From positions 186,001-250,000 of the forward strand of contig NZ_AQYJ01000025.1 in assembly GCF_000380565.1 (NCBI RefSeq): a DNA stretch of 64,000 bases, read 5' to 3'. Under the pieces are notes generated by a model. That model searched no databases. It saw nothing but the letters and a program-made list of their open reading frames with translations, and was not told the DNA's origin. Within the stretch, counting starts at the first letter, position 1. Each line of letters begins with the position of its first letter. The stretch comes from Microbulbifer variabilis ATCC 700307 (GTDB taxonomy: Bacteria > Pseudomonadota > Gammaproteobacteria > Pseudomonadales > Cellvibrionaceae). A program made the position numbers and the translations under genes. Shown here piece after piece: positions 51,380-59,981 of the stretch.

Positions 51380-52630
51380 ATGGATATTATTAAACCTAAG
51401 AAACGCCCCCTGATTAAGCACCCTTTAATGTTGGGTGGTGCTGCTCTAGCTTTTGTGGCATTCACCAGCACTCTCCTCTTACTTCCTGACAGCGCCTACA
51501 AAGTTGAGCGGGAACAGCTGATGCTGGGTACCGTCCAACGGGGAGACCTGCAAGTTGTGGTAGATGGCTATGGTAGGCTGCGTTCAGACAAGCAGACGTT
51601 AATTACCGCTCTAACCGCAGCGAACGTTGAAAAGATTATGTTGCGTCCCGGTGCAGAAGTACAAAGTGATAGCATCATTATGCAGCTGAGTAATCCCGAG
51701 TTAATGCGCGATCTGGATGGAGCCGAAACCTCCCTGGAACAGGAGGAAGCTAATCTGCGCCGGCTTGTTCTGAACAACCAGCGCGATGTGCTCGCGGAGG
51801 AAGCCATACTCGCGGAGCTGAACTCCAATTACCAAGTGATCAAGTTGCGTCGCGAAGCTGAGGACGAGCTGGTAAAAAGTGGAGTGGTTTCCCAGCTCAC
51901 CTACCAAACCACCGTCTTACGCCAAGAGCAGATGAAAAAACGTGTGGACCTGCAAAAACAGCGTATCAATCACCTGCGCAAAGTCGCCGTCGAATCAGAG
52001 TTAATCCAGCGCGAGCAAATCAACCAAGCCCAGACCCAACTGCAAAGTATCCAGCAACGAACAGAGCGACTGACGGTACGCGCCGGCCTGGACGGCATAC
52101 TACAAAGACTACCAGTAGAGCTGGGGCAAGGTGTCGATCCCGGCCAGGAGCTGGCGTTGATCGGCAGCGAGACAGATCTACTCGCCCTGGTTCAAGTACC
52201 GCAATCCAAAGCAGAGCAACTGGAGGTTGGCCAGCCCGCTGAAATTGATACCCGCAGGGAAAAAGTCGAGGGTGTGGTAACCCGTATTACTCCTGAGGTT
52301 CGGGACGGCAATATTGAAGTGGAAATTGCTTTTAGCGCGGGCGCCCCGGAGTCTGCCAGGCCACAACTCAACGTCGATGCCCGGATCTTCACCGCCACGA
52401 TGGAAGATACGCTGTTCGTCGAGAGACCTATCAATGTGCAGAGGCACAGTGAGACCAACCTCTTCCTGATTAACGAAAACGGGGAGGAAGCGGCACTTCA
52501 GCCCATCAGCTTCGGTGAGGAGTCGGGCCGATATATCCAGATCACCCAAGGCGCCAATGAAGCGGACCGTATCATCCTCTCGGATATGGCCAATTTTAAT
52601 GAAGCTGAGCATATCCAGATTGTTGACTAA
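51380..52630 (+). CDS. Periplasmic adaptor (HlyD/MacA-like) of an ABC exporter
   Basis: Membrane-fusion protein of 416 residues that links an inner-membrane ABC exporter to an outer-membrane channel. N-terminal anchor helix (about 20-40, LGGAALAFVAFTSTLLLLP), lipoyl/barrel-sandwich halves around GDLQVVVDGYGRLRSD and RLTVRAGLDGILQRLPVELG. Between them is a long coiled-coil hairpin (about 105-230, alternating Leu/Glu/Arg), then beta-barrel and membrane-proximal domains. Start ATG with AAGGAAATG upstream. First of a three-gene operon; no TolC gene adjoins, so a genomic TolC is assumed. Substrate unknown. Confidence 0.9.
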   Translation: MDIIKPKKRPLIKHPLMLGGAALAFVAFTSTLLLLPDSAYKVEREQLMLGTVQRGDLQVVVDGYGRLRSDKQTLITALTAANVEKIMLRPGAEVQSDSIIMQLSNPELMRDLDGAETSLEQEEANLRRLVLNNQRDVLAEEAILAELNSNYQVIKLRREAEDELVKSGVVSQLTYQTTVLRQEQMKKRVDLQKQRINHLRKVAVESELIQREQINQAQTQLQSIQQRTERLTVRAGLDGILQRLPVELGQGVDPGQELALIGSETDLLALVQVPQSKAEQLEVGQPAEIDTRREKVEGVVTRITPEVRDGNIEVEIAFSAGAPESARPQLNVDARIFTATMEDTLFVERPINVQRHSETNLFLINENGEEAALQPISFGEESGRYIQITQGANEADRIILSDMANFNEAEHIQIVD

Positions 52631-52665
52631 AGCCTGAAACCCAAAGCGAGAACAGGGAGTTCGCT

Positions 52666-53382
52666 ATGTCCAAGCCAATCCTCCATATGGCCGGGATCAC
52701 TAAGGTGTTCAGCACCGAAGAAATGGAAACTCACGCCCTGCGGGGCGTTGACCTGAGTATTTACTCGGGGGAATTTGTTTCTATCTGCGGCCCCTCGGGT
52801 TGCGGTAAATCCACACTTCTCTCGATCCTCGGCCTGCTGGACCTCCCCACCAGCGGCAGCTATCAGATTGAAGGCACTGAAGTCGCTCAATTGTCGCTGC
52901 GTGAGGCGGCGACTATTCGCAACGAGAAAGTAGGCTTTATCTTCCAGTCCTTTAACCTGATTGACGAACTCTCAGTCTACGACAATATCGCCCTGCCCCT
53001 GCGATACCGACGCAATCCAATTGCCAAGTCTGAAGCCGACAAAAAAGTGAAACATTGCCTGGAGAAGGTAGGGATGGGTCACAGGGCCTCTCACAAACCT
53101 AACCAGTTGTCCGGTGGCCAACAACAGCGAATCGCCATAGCCCGGGCGCTAGTTGGCAATCCGTCCCTGCTGCTGGTAGACGAGCCCACCGGCAATTTGG
53201 ATTCCCACAATGGCGATGCAGTAATGGAAATGCTGCGGCAGCTCAACAATGAAGGGACCACCCTGTGCATGGTGACCCATGACCCTCGTTATGCAGACAT
53301 GGCCAGCCGCCAATTGCATCTGCTGGATGGAAAAATCTCAACGCCGCAGCCCATAAAAGAGCCACACGAGATGGCCCTATGA
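52666..53382 (+). CDS. ABC transporter ATPase, MacB/LolD-like
   Basis: Nucleotide-binding subunit of 238 residues. Walker A GPSGCGKST, Q-loop FIFQSFNLIDELSV, signature LSGGQQQR, Walker B LLLVDEPTGNLD, and switch His in MVTHDPRYAD. It has the short spacing of the MacB/LolD/FtsE class. GGGAG precedes the ATG, and its end overlaps the permease start by 4 bp (ATGA), meaning coupled translation. Together with the permease it equals a MacB split into two polypeptides. Confidence 0.95.
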   Translation: MSKPILHMAGITKVFSTEEMETHALRGVDLSIYSGEFVSICGPSGCGKSTLLSILGLLDLPTSGSYQIEGTEVAQLSLREAATIRNEKVGFIFQSFNLIDELSVYDNIALPLRYRRNPIAKSEADKKVKHCLEKVGMGHRASHKPNQLSGGQQQRIAIARALVGNPSLLLVDEPTGNLDSHNGDAVMEMLRQLNNEGTTLCMVTHDPRYADMASRQLHLLDGKISTPQPIKEPHEMAL

Positions 53383-55814
53383 TCACCACAAAGGACCTGT
53401 CCATTGCCCTCCAGTCCCTCAATCGGGCGCGGAGCTACGCCACCACTATTATTCTGACCCTGGGTATCACCCTCGGCGCCCTGGTAACACTATTTAATCT
53501 CAACTACCAACTGTTAGCCGCACCCCTACCCTACCCGGACGAAGATCGGCTGTATGTCGTGAATGGTAATCTCTACCAGAACAAGCAGCTGCGGCTGGAA
53601 AACAACAGCCAATACCCCGCCCTGGTTGAAATCTATAAGAACGACAGTTTCTTCGAATCCAGCGCCCTGGTGTACTTCTGGGAAGATGTGGTCCGCAATT
53701 TATCCGGATCACCACGGGTTAATGTTTCCTATGTCTCTCCAGAATATCTCCAGCTGGTTGGAGCGCCCCTGGCCTTGGGCAGACAATTCAATACCGATGA
53801 AGGGCTCGACAGCCGGGTTCCCGTGGCGGTTATCAGCTATCAAACCTGGGAGCAGATGTTCCGGCGCAACCCAAATGTCTTGGAGCAAAGCCTGCAATTT
53901 GGGGAGGTGGACTTTCGCATTGTCGGCGTCACTGCCAAAGACTTCATTGAACCCCAGATCTATAAACAGGGCCGACAAACAGCAGTCTGGCTGCCCTGGG
54001 ACTTTAACGATACACAAGTAGAGCGCAGAAATAATTGGAGAGGCTTCCTGCCTTTTCGCATGCTCACAGGAAAGCTGAAGCCGGGCATTGACCCCACCAA
54101 CGCGGGCCATGAACTGAGCACATTAATGGACGCCCAGTATCAAGCGGCCCTAGCGGGAAGATCCTCTTCGGTAGAAAGGTCCGTTGAATACCGACTCACC
54201 CCCTTCGCAAATAAAATACTTGGCGACAGTGCCACGCGAACTCTAATGGTAATGGGCGGTACACTGGTGCTTCTGTTAATTGCCTGCGCCAATGTTACCA
54301 ACCTGATTCTTTCTCGCGCAGCCAAACAACAACGCAATATGGCGATACAGGTCGCGTTGGGCGCACACAAAAAACATATCTTTTTGGCCCTGCTGTGTGA
54401 AATCGGCCTACTTATGTTAGGGGCTGCATTACTTTCTCTACTTTTAGCCCTGGGGTCGACGGAAGTATTAAAGGTGATGGCTACGGAACAAATTCCTCGC
54501 ATTCAAGAGCTCACCTTAAACTGGCAGACACTGGTTTTTGCACTGTTGTGTGCCTTACTTCTCGCCCTGTTCTTCTCAGCCATAGTCAGTCGCCAGGTTA
54601 ATTACCGCGCACTGAATCAAATGCTGCAGAGCAGCGGCAAAGGTTCCGGCGTACAGATCTCGCCTCTAATCCGCAAGGTACTCATCAGTAGCCAAGTGGC
54701 AATGACCAGCTTACTCATAGTCGCCAGTTTACAGATATTCCTGCAAGCCAATCGCCTGATTAACCAACCATTTGGTTTCCCTTTGGACAACGTTCAGGTA
54801 ATGACTCTGAATATCGGCAATCTTAGGAGCGCCCCCACTACCGAGCGAGAGAGTTATCTGAAGGCCATCAGGCAAAGATTGCTGGAGCACCCTAAAGTAC
54901 AAAATGCCAGCCTGAGCTTAAACACTCCTATCTCTATCAGCCGGCCACTCTGGACCACATCCCTGAGTCAGGATGCCAGCCGACAAAACCCGGTGATGGC
55001 CAAGACCACAGTAGTCGACGAAAACTACCTTTCCATTTTGCGTATGCCACTGGTAGCTGGCCGCCATATCAGTGCGGCTGAGTTTTCCGATAACAATCGC
55101 ATGATGCTCGTTAACGAAACCCTGGCCCAGCAGCTGGAACCGGATGGAGAAGTATTAGGCAAGCGCTACTACTGGCGAGGTGATTTGCCCTACCAAGTGG
55201 TCGGCATAGTGCGCAACGCAAGCCTGCCCGGCAAAAAGGAACCCGCCCGCTTATTTGTGCGCGGTATCAATGTGAGCTATCCCCTACTCGTACTCAGACA
55301 TAAGCCTCACCAACCACTCAGCACCACAGAAATCAATCGGGAATTTGCCGGAGTAAACAGGCAGTACAAAGTTTCCGAGCTATTCTCCCTGGAGCAGGCG
55401 CGAGACCTACTCCTAAGCAATGACCGGGTCTCAGTTTGGGTAACCACCGCCCTCACATTACTGGCACTCAGCCTTGCTGCCATCGGTATCTTTGGAGTGC
55501 TCAGTTACAGTGTACAACTGCGGCGTACCGAGCTTGGCGTGCGCATGGCAATCGGCGCCCGCCCAGCGACGATTTTCTATCACACCCTGATCGATAGCTT
55601 GATTCCCGTAATTATCGGTATCGCTGTAGCGACTTTGGTAGTGGTCCCACTGGCACTTTGGCTTGAGCAAAGCGAGTTCAGCATTGAAACCAGCCTCTGG
55701 GGCTGGCTGCTGCCACCACTACTTATTATCGGCCTAACCGCCTCGGTTACCCTGCTTTCTGTATGGAAGGTAATCAACAAGCCCGCGATTTACGCCCTGC
55801 GTGGCACAGGGTAG
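53379..55814 (+). CDS. ABC permease with two MacB_PCD-FtsX modules
   Basis: A large permease of 811 residues. Module one: transmembrane helix about 18-42, MacB periplasmic core about 50-270 with PRVNVSYVSPEYLQLVGAPL, then three helices (about 285-410) of an FtsX domain. Module two: helix near 430, a second periplasmic core about 460-650 (SLSLNTPISISRPLW, LVNETLAQQLEPDGEVLGKR), and FtsX helices about 690-805 with LGVRMAIGARPATIF. Such doubled permeases act as one chain in place of a homodimer and export peptides or lipids by mechanotransmission. Substrate unknown. Third gene of the operon. Confidence 0.9.
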   Translation: MITTKDLSIALQSLNRARSYATTIILTLGITLGALVTLFNLNYQLLAAPLPYPDEDRLYVVNGNLYQNKQLRLENNSQYPALVEIYKNDSFFESSALVYFWEDVVRNLSGSPRVNVSYVSPEYLQLVGAPLALGRQFNTDEGLDSRVPVAVISYQTWEQMFRRNPNVLEQSLQFGEVDFRIVGVTAKDFIEPQIYKQGRQTAVWLPWDFNDTQVERRNNWRGFLPFRMLTGKLKPGIDPTNAGHELSTLMDAQYQAALAGRSSSVERSVEYRLTPFANKILGDSATRTLMVMGGTLVLLLIACANVTNLILSRAAKQQRNMAIQVALGAHKKHIFLALLCEIGLLMLGAALLSLLLALGSTEVLKVMATEQIPRIQELTLNWQTLVFALLCALLLALFFSAIVSRQVNYRALNQMLQSSGKGSGVQISPLIRKVLISSQVAMTSLLIVASLQIFLQANRLINQPFGFPLDNVQVMTLNIGNLRSAPTTERESYLKAIRQRLLEHPKVQNASLSLNTPISISRPLWTTSLSQDASRQNPVMAKTTVVDENYLSILRMPLVAGRHISAAEFSDNNRMMLVNETLAQQLEPDGEVLGKRYYWRGDLPYQVVGIVRNASLPGKKEPARLFVRGINVSYPLLVLRHKPHQPLSTTEINREFAGVNRQYKVSELFSLEQARDLLLSNDRVSVWVTTALTLLALSLAAIGIFGVLSYSVQLRRTELGVRMAIGARPATIFYHTLIDSLIPVIIGIAVATLVVVPLALWLEQSEFSIETSLWGWLLPPLLIIGLTASVTLLSVWKVINKPAIYALRGTG

Positions 55815-55895
55815 TTACTCTTTACGCCAATATCCGACACCGCTTGAGATTGTACTCGCTTCATGCAATCTTTGCTGCGAATACAACGATAAGAA

Positions 55896-56807
55896 ATGGA
55901 AGAACCAATGCAGCCTCAACAGTGGTTATCAAGTGGCCAATACTTCAGCTACCAAAATCACCGGTTATTCTATATCGACAGCGATCCAAATAACCTTCAG
56001 AAGCCAATACTATTGATGGTTCACGGCTTCCCAACAAGTAGCTATGACTGGCATAAAGTTTGGCCACAACTTACGGAAAATTTCCGGTGTATTGCCATGG
56101 ATATGCTGGGCTTTGGGTATTCTGACAAACCAAAACAACACCGGTATAGCATCCATGAGCAAGCCGACTTACAAGAAGAGCTTCTACATCGCCTAGAAAT
56201 CACTTCATTACATCTATTGGCACACGACTACGGCGATACCGTTGCCCAGGAACTGCTCGCTAGAGACAATAGCCGGGAAAAGAAGCTTATCCGTTCTACG
56301 TGCTTACTGAATGGTGGTCTCTTTCCTGAAACGCACAAAGCACGACCCATCCAGAAGTTACTGATTTCCCCCATCGGCCCCCTGATCAACTTGCTAGTGA
56401 ACTATCGTCAATTCTGCCGCAGCTTCAAGGTGCTGTTTGGACCTGCCACCAAGCCCATAGAGACCGAATTGCGTGAACTCTGGCAAATTATCCAGTACAA
56501 CGGCGGCAAATACCGTTTCCACAAACTGATAAATTACATGCAAGAACGACTCAAATACCGCCAGCGATGGCTGGATGCCCTAAACCAGTACCCTGGCCCA
56601 CTACAGCTCATAAATGGCTCATATGACCCGGTTTCAGGCGCACATATGGTAGCCCGGTTCCGCGAACTGATAGAGCGGCCAGCTGGCATCGTAGAACTGG
56701 CAAAAGTGGGACACTATCCGCAGTGGGAAGCACCAGATCTTCTCGCATCAACCTACCTAGGGTTTATTGAGAACCATTCAAAAAAAGTGGCTCCAATCAG
56801 CCTATAA
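55896..56807 (+). CDS. Alpha/beta hydrolase with Asp nucleophile (haloalkane dehalogenase/MEST-like)
   Basis: A 303-residue hydrolase. Oxyanion-hole HGFPTSSYDWHKVW at about residues 44-57; nucleophile elbow LLAHDYGDTVAQEL, with Asp instead of Ser, as in haloalkane dehalogenases and epoxide hydrolases; catalytic His in KVGHYPQWEAPD near residue 275. The acid NGSYDPVSG is also visible. Substrate not predictable; family members act on halocarbons, epoxides or fluoroacids. It follows the ABC permease by 81 bp and could be read from the same transcript. Confidence 0.88.
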   Translation: MEEPMQPQQWLSSGQYFSYQNHRLFYIDSDPNNLQKPILLMVHGFPTSSYDWHKVWPQLTENFRCIAMDMLGFGYSDKPKQHRYSIHEQADLQEELLHRLEITSLHLLAHDYGDTVAQELLARDNSREKKLIRSTCLLNGGLFPETHKARPIQKLLISPIGPLINLLVNYRQFCRSFKVLFGPATKPIETELRELWQIIQYNGGKYRFHKLINYMQERLKYRQRWLDALNQYPGPLQLINGSYDPVSGAHMVARFRELIERPAGIVELAKVGHYPQWEAPDLLASTYLGFIENHSKKVAPISL

Positions 56808-56858
56808 CCAAAGGCTAGGTTGCCAAAATTCTATCCAAACAATAAAAGGTTGCCGTCA

Positions 56859-57134
56859 ATGAAAGAGTTGCCCCCAGGTATAACCCCCTATAAGAAAACC
56901 CCTGAATTCACTGAACAAGACATCCCTCCAGGACTACTGAAAGATCACAATACCAGGGAGGGAGTATGGGGGAAAATTGTAATCCTCTCCGGATCACTGG
57001 AATATACGATTCAAGAGCCTGAAGTGGAGATTGTTGAGTTGAGTCCTAAAAAATTTGGCGTTGTAGAACCAACTATAAGGCACCACATAAAACCGCTAGG
57101 GGACGTAAAATTTTATGTTGAGTTCTATCGATAA
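56859..57134 (+). CDS. DUF1971 (YeaR/TehB-like) protein
   Basis: A small cupin-like protein of 91 residues, started at the ATG at 56859 with AAGG upstream; a TTG at 56820 would add 13 residues. Seen: LPPGITPYKKTPEFTEQDIP, GVWGKIVILSGSLEYTI, and VVEPTIRHHIKPLGDVKFYV, which match the DUF1971 domain shared by YeaR and the N-terminus of some TehB proteins. YeaR genes in E. coli respond to nitrate and NO, but nothing here shows such control. It follows the hydrolase gene by 51 bp. Confidence 0.85.
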   Translation: MKELPPGITPYKKTPEFTEQDIPPGLLKDHNTREGVWGKIVILSGSLEYTIQEPEVEIVELSPKKFGVVEPTIRHHIKPLGDVKFYVEFYR

Positions 57135-57338
57135 AAATCATCCAATCCAGCCATCTTGATAGATAGATCTGGTACAGCCCTGCTTCCTCAAGTCAAAGAA
57201 GACAGATAGACACAGGATACATTTCAGCCACCTATATAAAAGGACAAGATCAACTTCAATGATAAGTAACGTGGATAGTTAGACAGATATTCTCAACCAG
57301 AATATAAAATAAACCTCAAAAAATCCAAGGAAGTATTT

Positions 57339-57797
57339 ATGTATCGGATTGCATTGCTCACTTTATCTTTCCTGATCGCCAATGCTGTAACTGCAAATTC
57401 ACCCGATGATAAAAAAAGCATAGAGAGGGCTGTACTCGACTATATTGAATCACAACACCAGGTTAAGCCCAAATTAATGGGTAGGGGTTTAGATAAAAAA
57501 TTAGCCAAAAGAACCTATTGGAAAACTAAGGATGGCTCAGAGTTCATAATGGAGACAGATTATGAAACCATGCTTTGGATAGCCGAAAACTACAATAAGG
57601 ATGGAGATAAGTTTCCACCTTCCCCTAGAATTGATATAGATATCCTTGATATTGATAATCGAGCTGCATCGGTAAAATTATCTGTAGATGAGTGGATTGA
57701 CTACATGCACTTATATAAAAATGATAGAGACGAATGGAAGATAATCAACGTTCTCTGGCAATACCATGACAACAATAGACATGTAAGCAAGAAATAA
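57339..57797 (+). CDS. Exported NTF2-like (lumazine-binding-like) protein
   Basis: 152 residues with signal peptide YRIALLTLSFLIANAVTA and a mature cone-shaped NTF2-like domain (SIERAVLDYIESQHQVKPKL at the start; DEWIDYMHLYKNDRDEWKII, then NVLWQYH at the end). This end motif, a Trp strand after the charged hairpin, is typical of the putative lumazine-binding/DUF4440-type group. Function unknown; family members have been recruited as enzymes or binding proteins. Confidence 0.78.
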   Translation: MYRIALLTLSFLIANAVTANSPDDKKSIERAVLDYIESQHQVKPKLMGRGLDKKLAKRTYWKTKDGSEFIMETDYETMLWIAENYNKDGDKFPPSPRIDIDILDIDNRAASVKLSVDEWIDYMHLYKNDRDEWKIINVLWQYHDNNRHVSKK

Positions 57798-57991
57798 ACT
57801 GGGGCAATACGGGCCTAAAGCAAATGGACACTTCTGTATATCATTTGATTTCAAAATGCAGTCAAACCCAAGACAGAAAATCACAACTTCCTGCCTCTCA
57901 GAAAACTATCAGTTTAAAATCACTATTTGCTGGTTTGGACCCTGGAGCATTTTAACTACAGCTGGTAAATTAAGATATCCGAGGTCACATA

Positions 57992-58117
57992 ATGCTTAAG
58001 CAGAATACCAAGATGACAAAGAGATTCATATCATCAGCATTTCTGCTTATTGCTCTCGTTGGGTGCGCACACCAGGAAGACACCCTGAATAATGAATTGT
58101 GTGGCCAGGGGATCTAA
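57992..58117 (+). CDS. Very small lipoprotein or 5' part of a broken lipoprotein gene
   Basis: 41 codons: basic start MLKQNTKMTKRF, hydrophobic core AFLLIALVG, lipobox Cys then AHQED, and a stop after NNELCGQGI. The signal is genuine, but the mature part is only 17 residues. The reading continues in another frame (58099-58293) that looks coding. A one-base indel in an ancestral gene of about 100 codons is the simplest explanation, but two separate genes cannot be excluded. Confidence 0.5.
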   Translation: MLKQNTKMTKRFISSAFLLIALVGCAHQEDTLNNELCGQGI

Positions 58118-58293
58118 ACATGTATCAACTTAGCTACTCAAATGAGCCTCAGCCAGGTAATACCCAATCTCTATACACGCAACCTGAATATAATGAAAAT
58201 AAGAACAAGCAAAAGCTTATTTCTGACTCTATAAACTGGCATATAAGAGCTGGATACCTAACATTATCCTACGATAGCGATATAAAGAAGTAG
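58099..58293 (+). CDS. 3' half of the small lipoprotein gene, in a shifted frame
   Basis: 64 codons overlapping the preceding frame by 19 bp, with polar coding-like composition (YQLSYSNEPQPGNTQSLYTQ, DSINWHIRAGYLTLSYDSDI). A perfect hairpin begins at its stop codon, which supports this as the natural end of a transcription unit. No ribosome-binding site of its own was found. Confidence 0.4.
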   Translation: MWPGDLNMYQLSYSNEPQPGNTQSLYTQPEYNENKNKQKLISDSINWHIRAGYLTLSYDSDIKK

Positions 58294-58315
58294 TATGGGG
58301 CTATCAGCCCCATAC
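58293..58315 (+). terminator. Perfect hairpin after the small lipoprotein gene
   Basis: A 10-bp stem GTATGGGGCT / AGCCCCATAC with a 3-nt loop. The following sequence (TTCACC) is not a U-tract, so strength is uncertain. Confidence 0.6.
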
Positions 58316-58344
58316 TTCACCATTAACAGCACAAAAGTAATTGC

Positions 58345-58953
58345 ATGAAAAAGACCCTGATTAAAATTCTAATTTATACTTGCTGTATTACAATTCATGA
58401 TTCGCTTGCAGATCACGGAACAGGTGTAGATAAGGCATCTGAGAGCCGACACCCACAGGAAAATGAGCAGCTAACCCGTTTATTTAACCAGGATCAGATT
58501 GCACGCAAGCTATCACACGACGAAATCGACTGGAATGTACTTAATCATAAAGACAAGAATCGACGTGAAAAAGTACTAAAGATGCTAGCAGAGGGCCGAA
58601 TTAAGACTTCAAAAGACTTCTACCATGCAGCACTTATTTTCCAGCATGGCAATAATGCGGAAGATATTAGGCTCGCTCACGCACTTACCACCATAGCAGC
58701 CAGCCTTGCTGAGGACAAAAGCAAGGCAAATTGGTTAAAAGCAGCTACATGGGATCGATTAATGATGAACCTAAACCAACCACAATGGTATGGCACCCAG
58801 TTTGTGAAAGACCCATCGGGAAACTGGAGCCTGTATGATATAGATCCTGATATAATCTCTGATCAGCAACGAACAGACTGGTCAGTTCGAGTAATAGAAG
58901 AATCGAAGGCTTTAGAGAAATCACTGAACAACACCAAGGAAGGCAAGCATTAA
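58345..58953 (+). CDS. Exported DUF6624-like protein
   Basis: 202 residues with a signal peptide (ILIYTCCITIHDSLA). The mature helical domain has the pattern of the DUF6624 family: DKNRREKVLKMLAEGRIKTS, KDFYHAALIFQHGNNAEDIR, LAHALTTIAASLAE, then AATWDRLMMNLNQPQWYGTQ with the conserved YGTQ near the end. No known activity. It is followed by an acetyltransferase gene 50 bp downstream, perhaps on the same transcript. Confidence 0.78.
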   Translation: MKKTLIKILIYTCCITIHDSLADHGTGVDKASESRHPQENEQLTRLFNQDQIARKLSHDEIDWNVLNHKDKNRREKVLKMLAEGRIKTSKDFYHAALIFQHGNNAEDIRLAHALTTIAASLAEDKSKANWLKAATWDRLMMNLNQPQWYGTQFVKDPSGNWSLYDIDPDIISDQQRTDWSVRVIEESKALEKSLNNTKEGKH

Positions 58954-59003
58954 TTAAGCTGACCATTTTTCTTATTACCACGAGGGAAGAACTAAGAATA
59001 AGC

Positions 59004-59501
59004 ATGATAAGACCAGTTACTACTTTAGACTCCGCAGAGATTGCTGAAATCTACAATTACTATATAGAAAGTACTTTTATTACTTTTGAGACCGAGCCTG
59101 TTTCAACTGAAATTATCACCAACAGGATCGAAGAATGCTCCAGAAACAACCTCCCCTGGCTTGTCGCAGAATATGAAGGTCGCATAGTTGGCTATTGTTA
59201 TGCCAGTAAATGGAAGGGGCGCTGTGCATATCAGCACTCAGTAGAAGCTACCGTATATTTAGATACAAATTCAATATCCAAAGGCTGGGGTTCGAAGCTT
59301 TACGCAGAATTATTAAAGCAGTTGATACAGCTTGATGTTCATGCAGTTATCTGCGGTATAGCACTACCCAATGCAAGTAGCGTCGCACTTCATGAGAAAT
59401 TTGGCATGAAGAAAGTCGCTCATTTTAAGGAAGTGGGATACAAGTTTGGGCAGTGGGTGGATGTTGGTTATTGGCAATGCTTACTTTCCTCAGGAAAATA
59501 A
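59004..59501 (+). CDS. GNAT N-acetyltransferase, phosphinothricin-acetyltransferase-like
   Basis: 165 residues of single GNAT fold that transfers acetyl from acetyl-CoA to an amine. Seen: IRPVTTLDSAEIAEIYNYY at the start, the acceptor-side WLVAEYEGRIVGYCYASKWK, YQHSVEATVYLDTNSISKGW, then the CoA-binding region GWGSKLYAELLKQ, and the family end FKEVGYKFGQWVDVGYWQ. This C-terminal motif marks the Pat/Bar group (L-amino-acid and glufosinate N-acetyltransferases). The natural substrate is probably an amino acid such as methionine derivatives; unproven. Confidence 0.9.
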   Translation: MIRPVTTLDSAEIAEIYNYYIESTFITFETEPVSTEIITNRIEECSRNNLPWLVAEYEGRIVGYCYASKWKGRCAYQHSVEATVYLDTNSISKGWGSKLYAELLKQLIQLDVHAVICGIALPNASSVALHEKFGMKKVAHFKEVGYKFGQWVDVGYWQCLLSSGK

Positions 59502-59585
59502 TTAAGATATATAACCATTCGATTACGATAACCACGTATTAGATATATACTTTTACACTAGCTTTCGCCATAAGAAGGAAGTCAA

Positions 59586-59903
59586 ATGATTTTTTCAACT
59601 ACAGAAACAGTACCAGGAAAGGAAATCTCAGAGGTGCTGGATATCGTCACTGGCAATGTTGTTCAGTCAAAACATATCGGTCGTGACTTAATGGCAGGGA
59701 TCAAGAGTATTGTCGGTGGAGAGATCCGCGGCTATACCGAAATGCTGACCGAAGCGAGAAAAAAAGCTTTTCAAAGACTGAGCGATAGCGCAACACAGAA
59801 AGGTGCTGACGCCGTAGTGGGTATTCGCTTTACTACAAGTGCTATTATGGACGGCTCCTCAGAGATCCTGGTTTTTGGTACAGCAGTTAAGTTAAAAAGA
59901 TAG
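59586..59903 (+). CDS. ybjQ: YbjQ family (UPF0145) protein
   Basis: 105 residues, a single YbjQ domain that forms pentamers in known structures; annotated as a heavy-metal-binding fold, but its function is not settled. Seen: TTETVPGKEISEVLDIVTGN, VVQSKHIGRDLMAGIKSIVG, GGEIRGYTEMLTEARKKAF, and GADAVVGIRFTTSAI. Length and motifs are canonical. Alone on its strand, before the convergent monooxygenase gene. Confidence 0.92.
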   Translation: MIFSTTETVPGKEISEVLDIVTGNVVQSKHIGRDLMAGIKSIVGGEIRGYTEMLTEARKKAFQRLSDSATQKGADAVVGIRFTTSAIMDGSSEILVFGTAVKLKR

Positions 59904-59981
59904 GCTGTTGGCATCAAAAAATTTGAACAATTTCCCTGTATAGACTTAACCCAAGCTAGAAGCTGCTACTTATTTACACGA

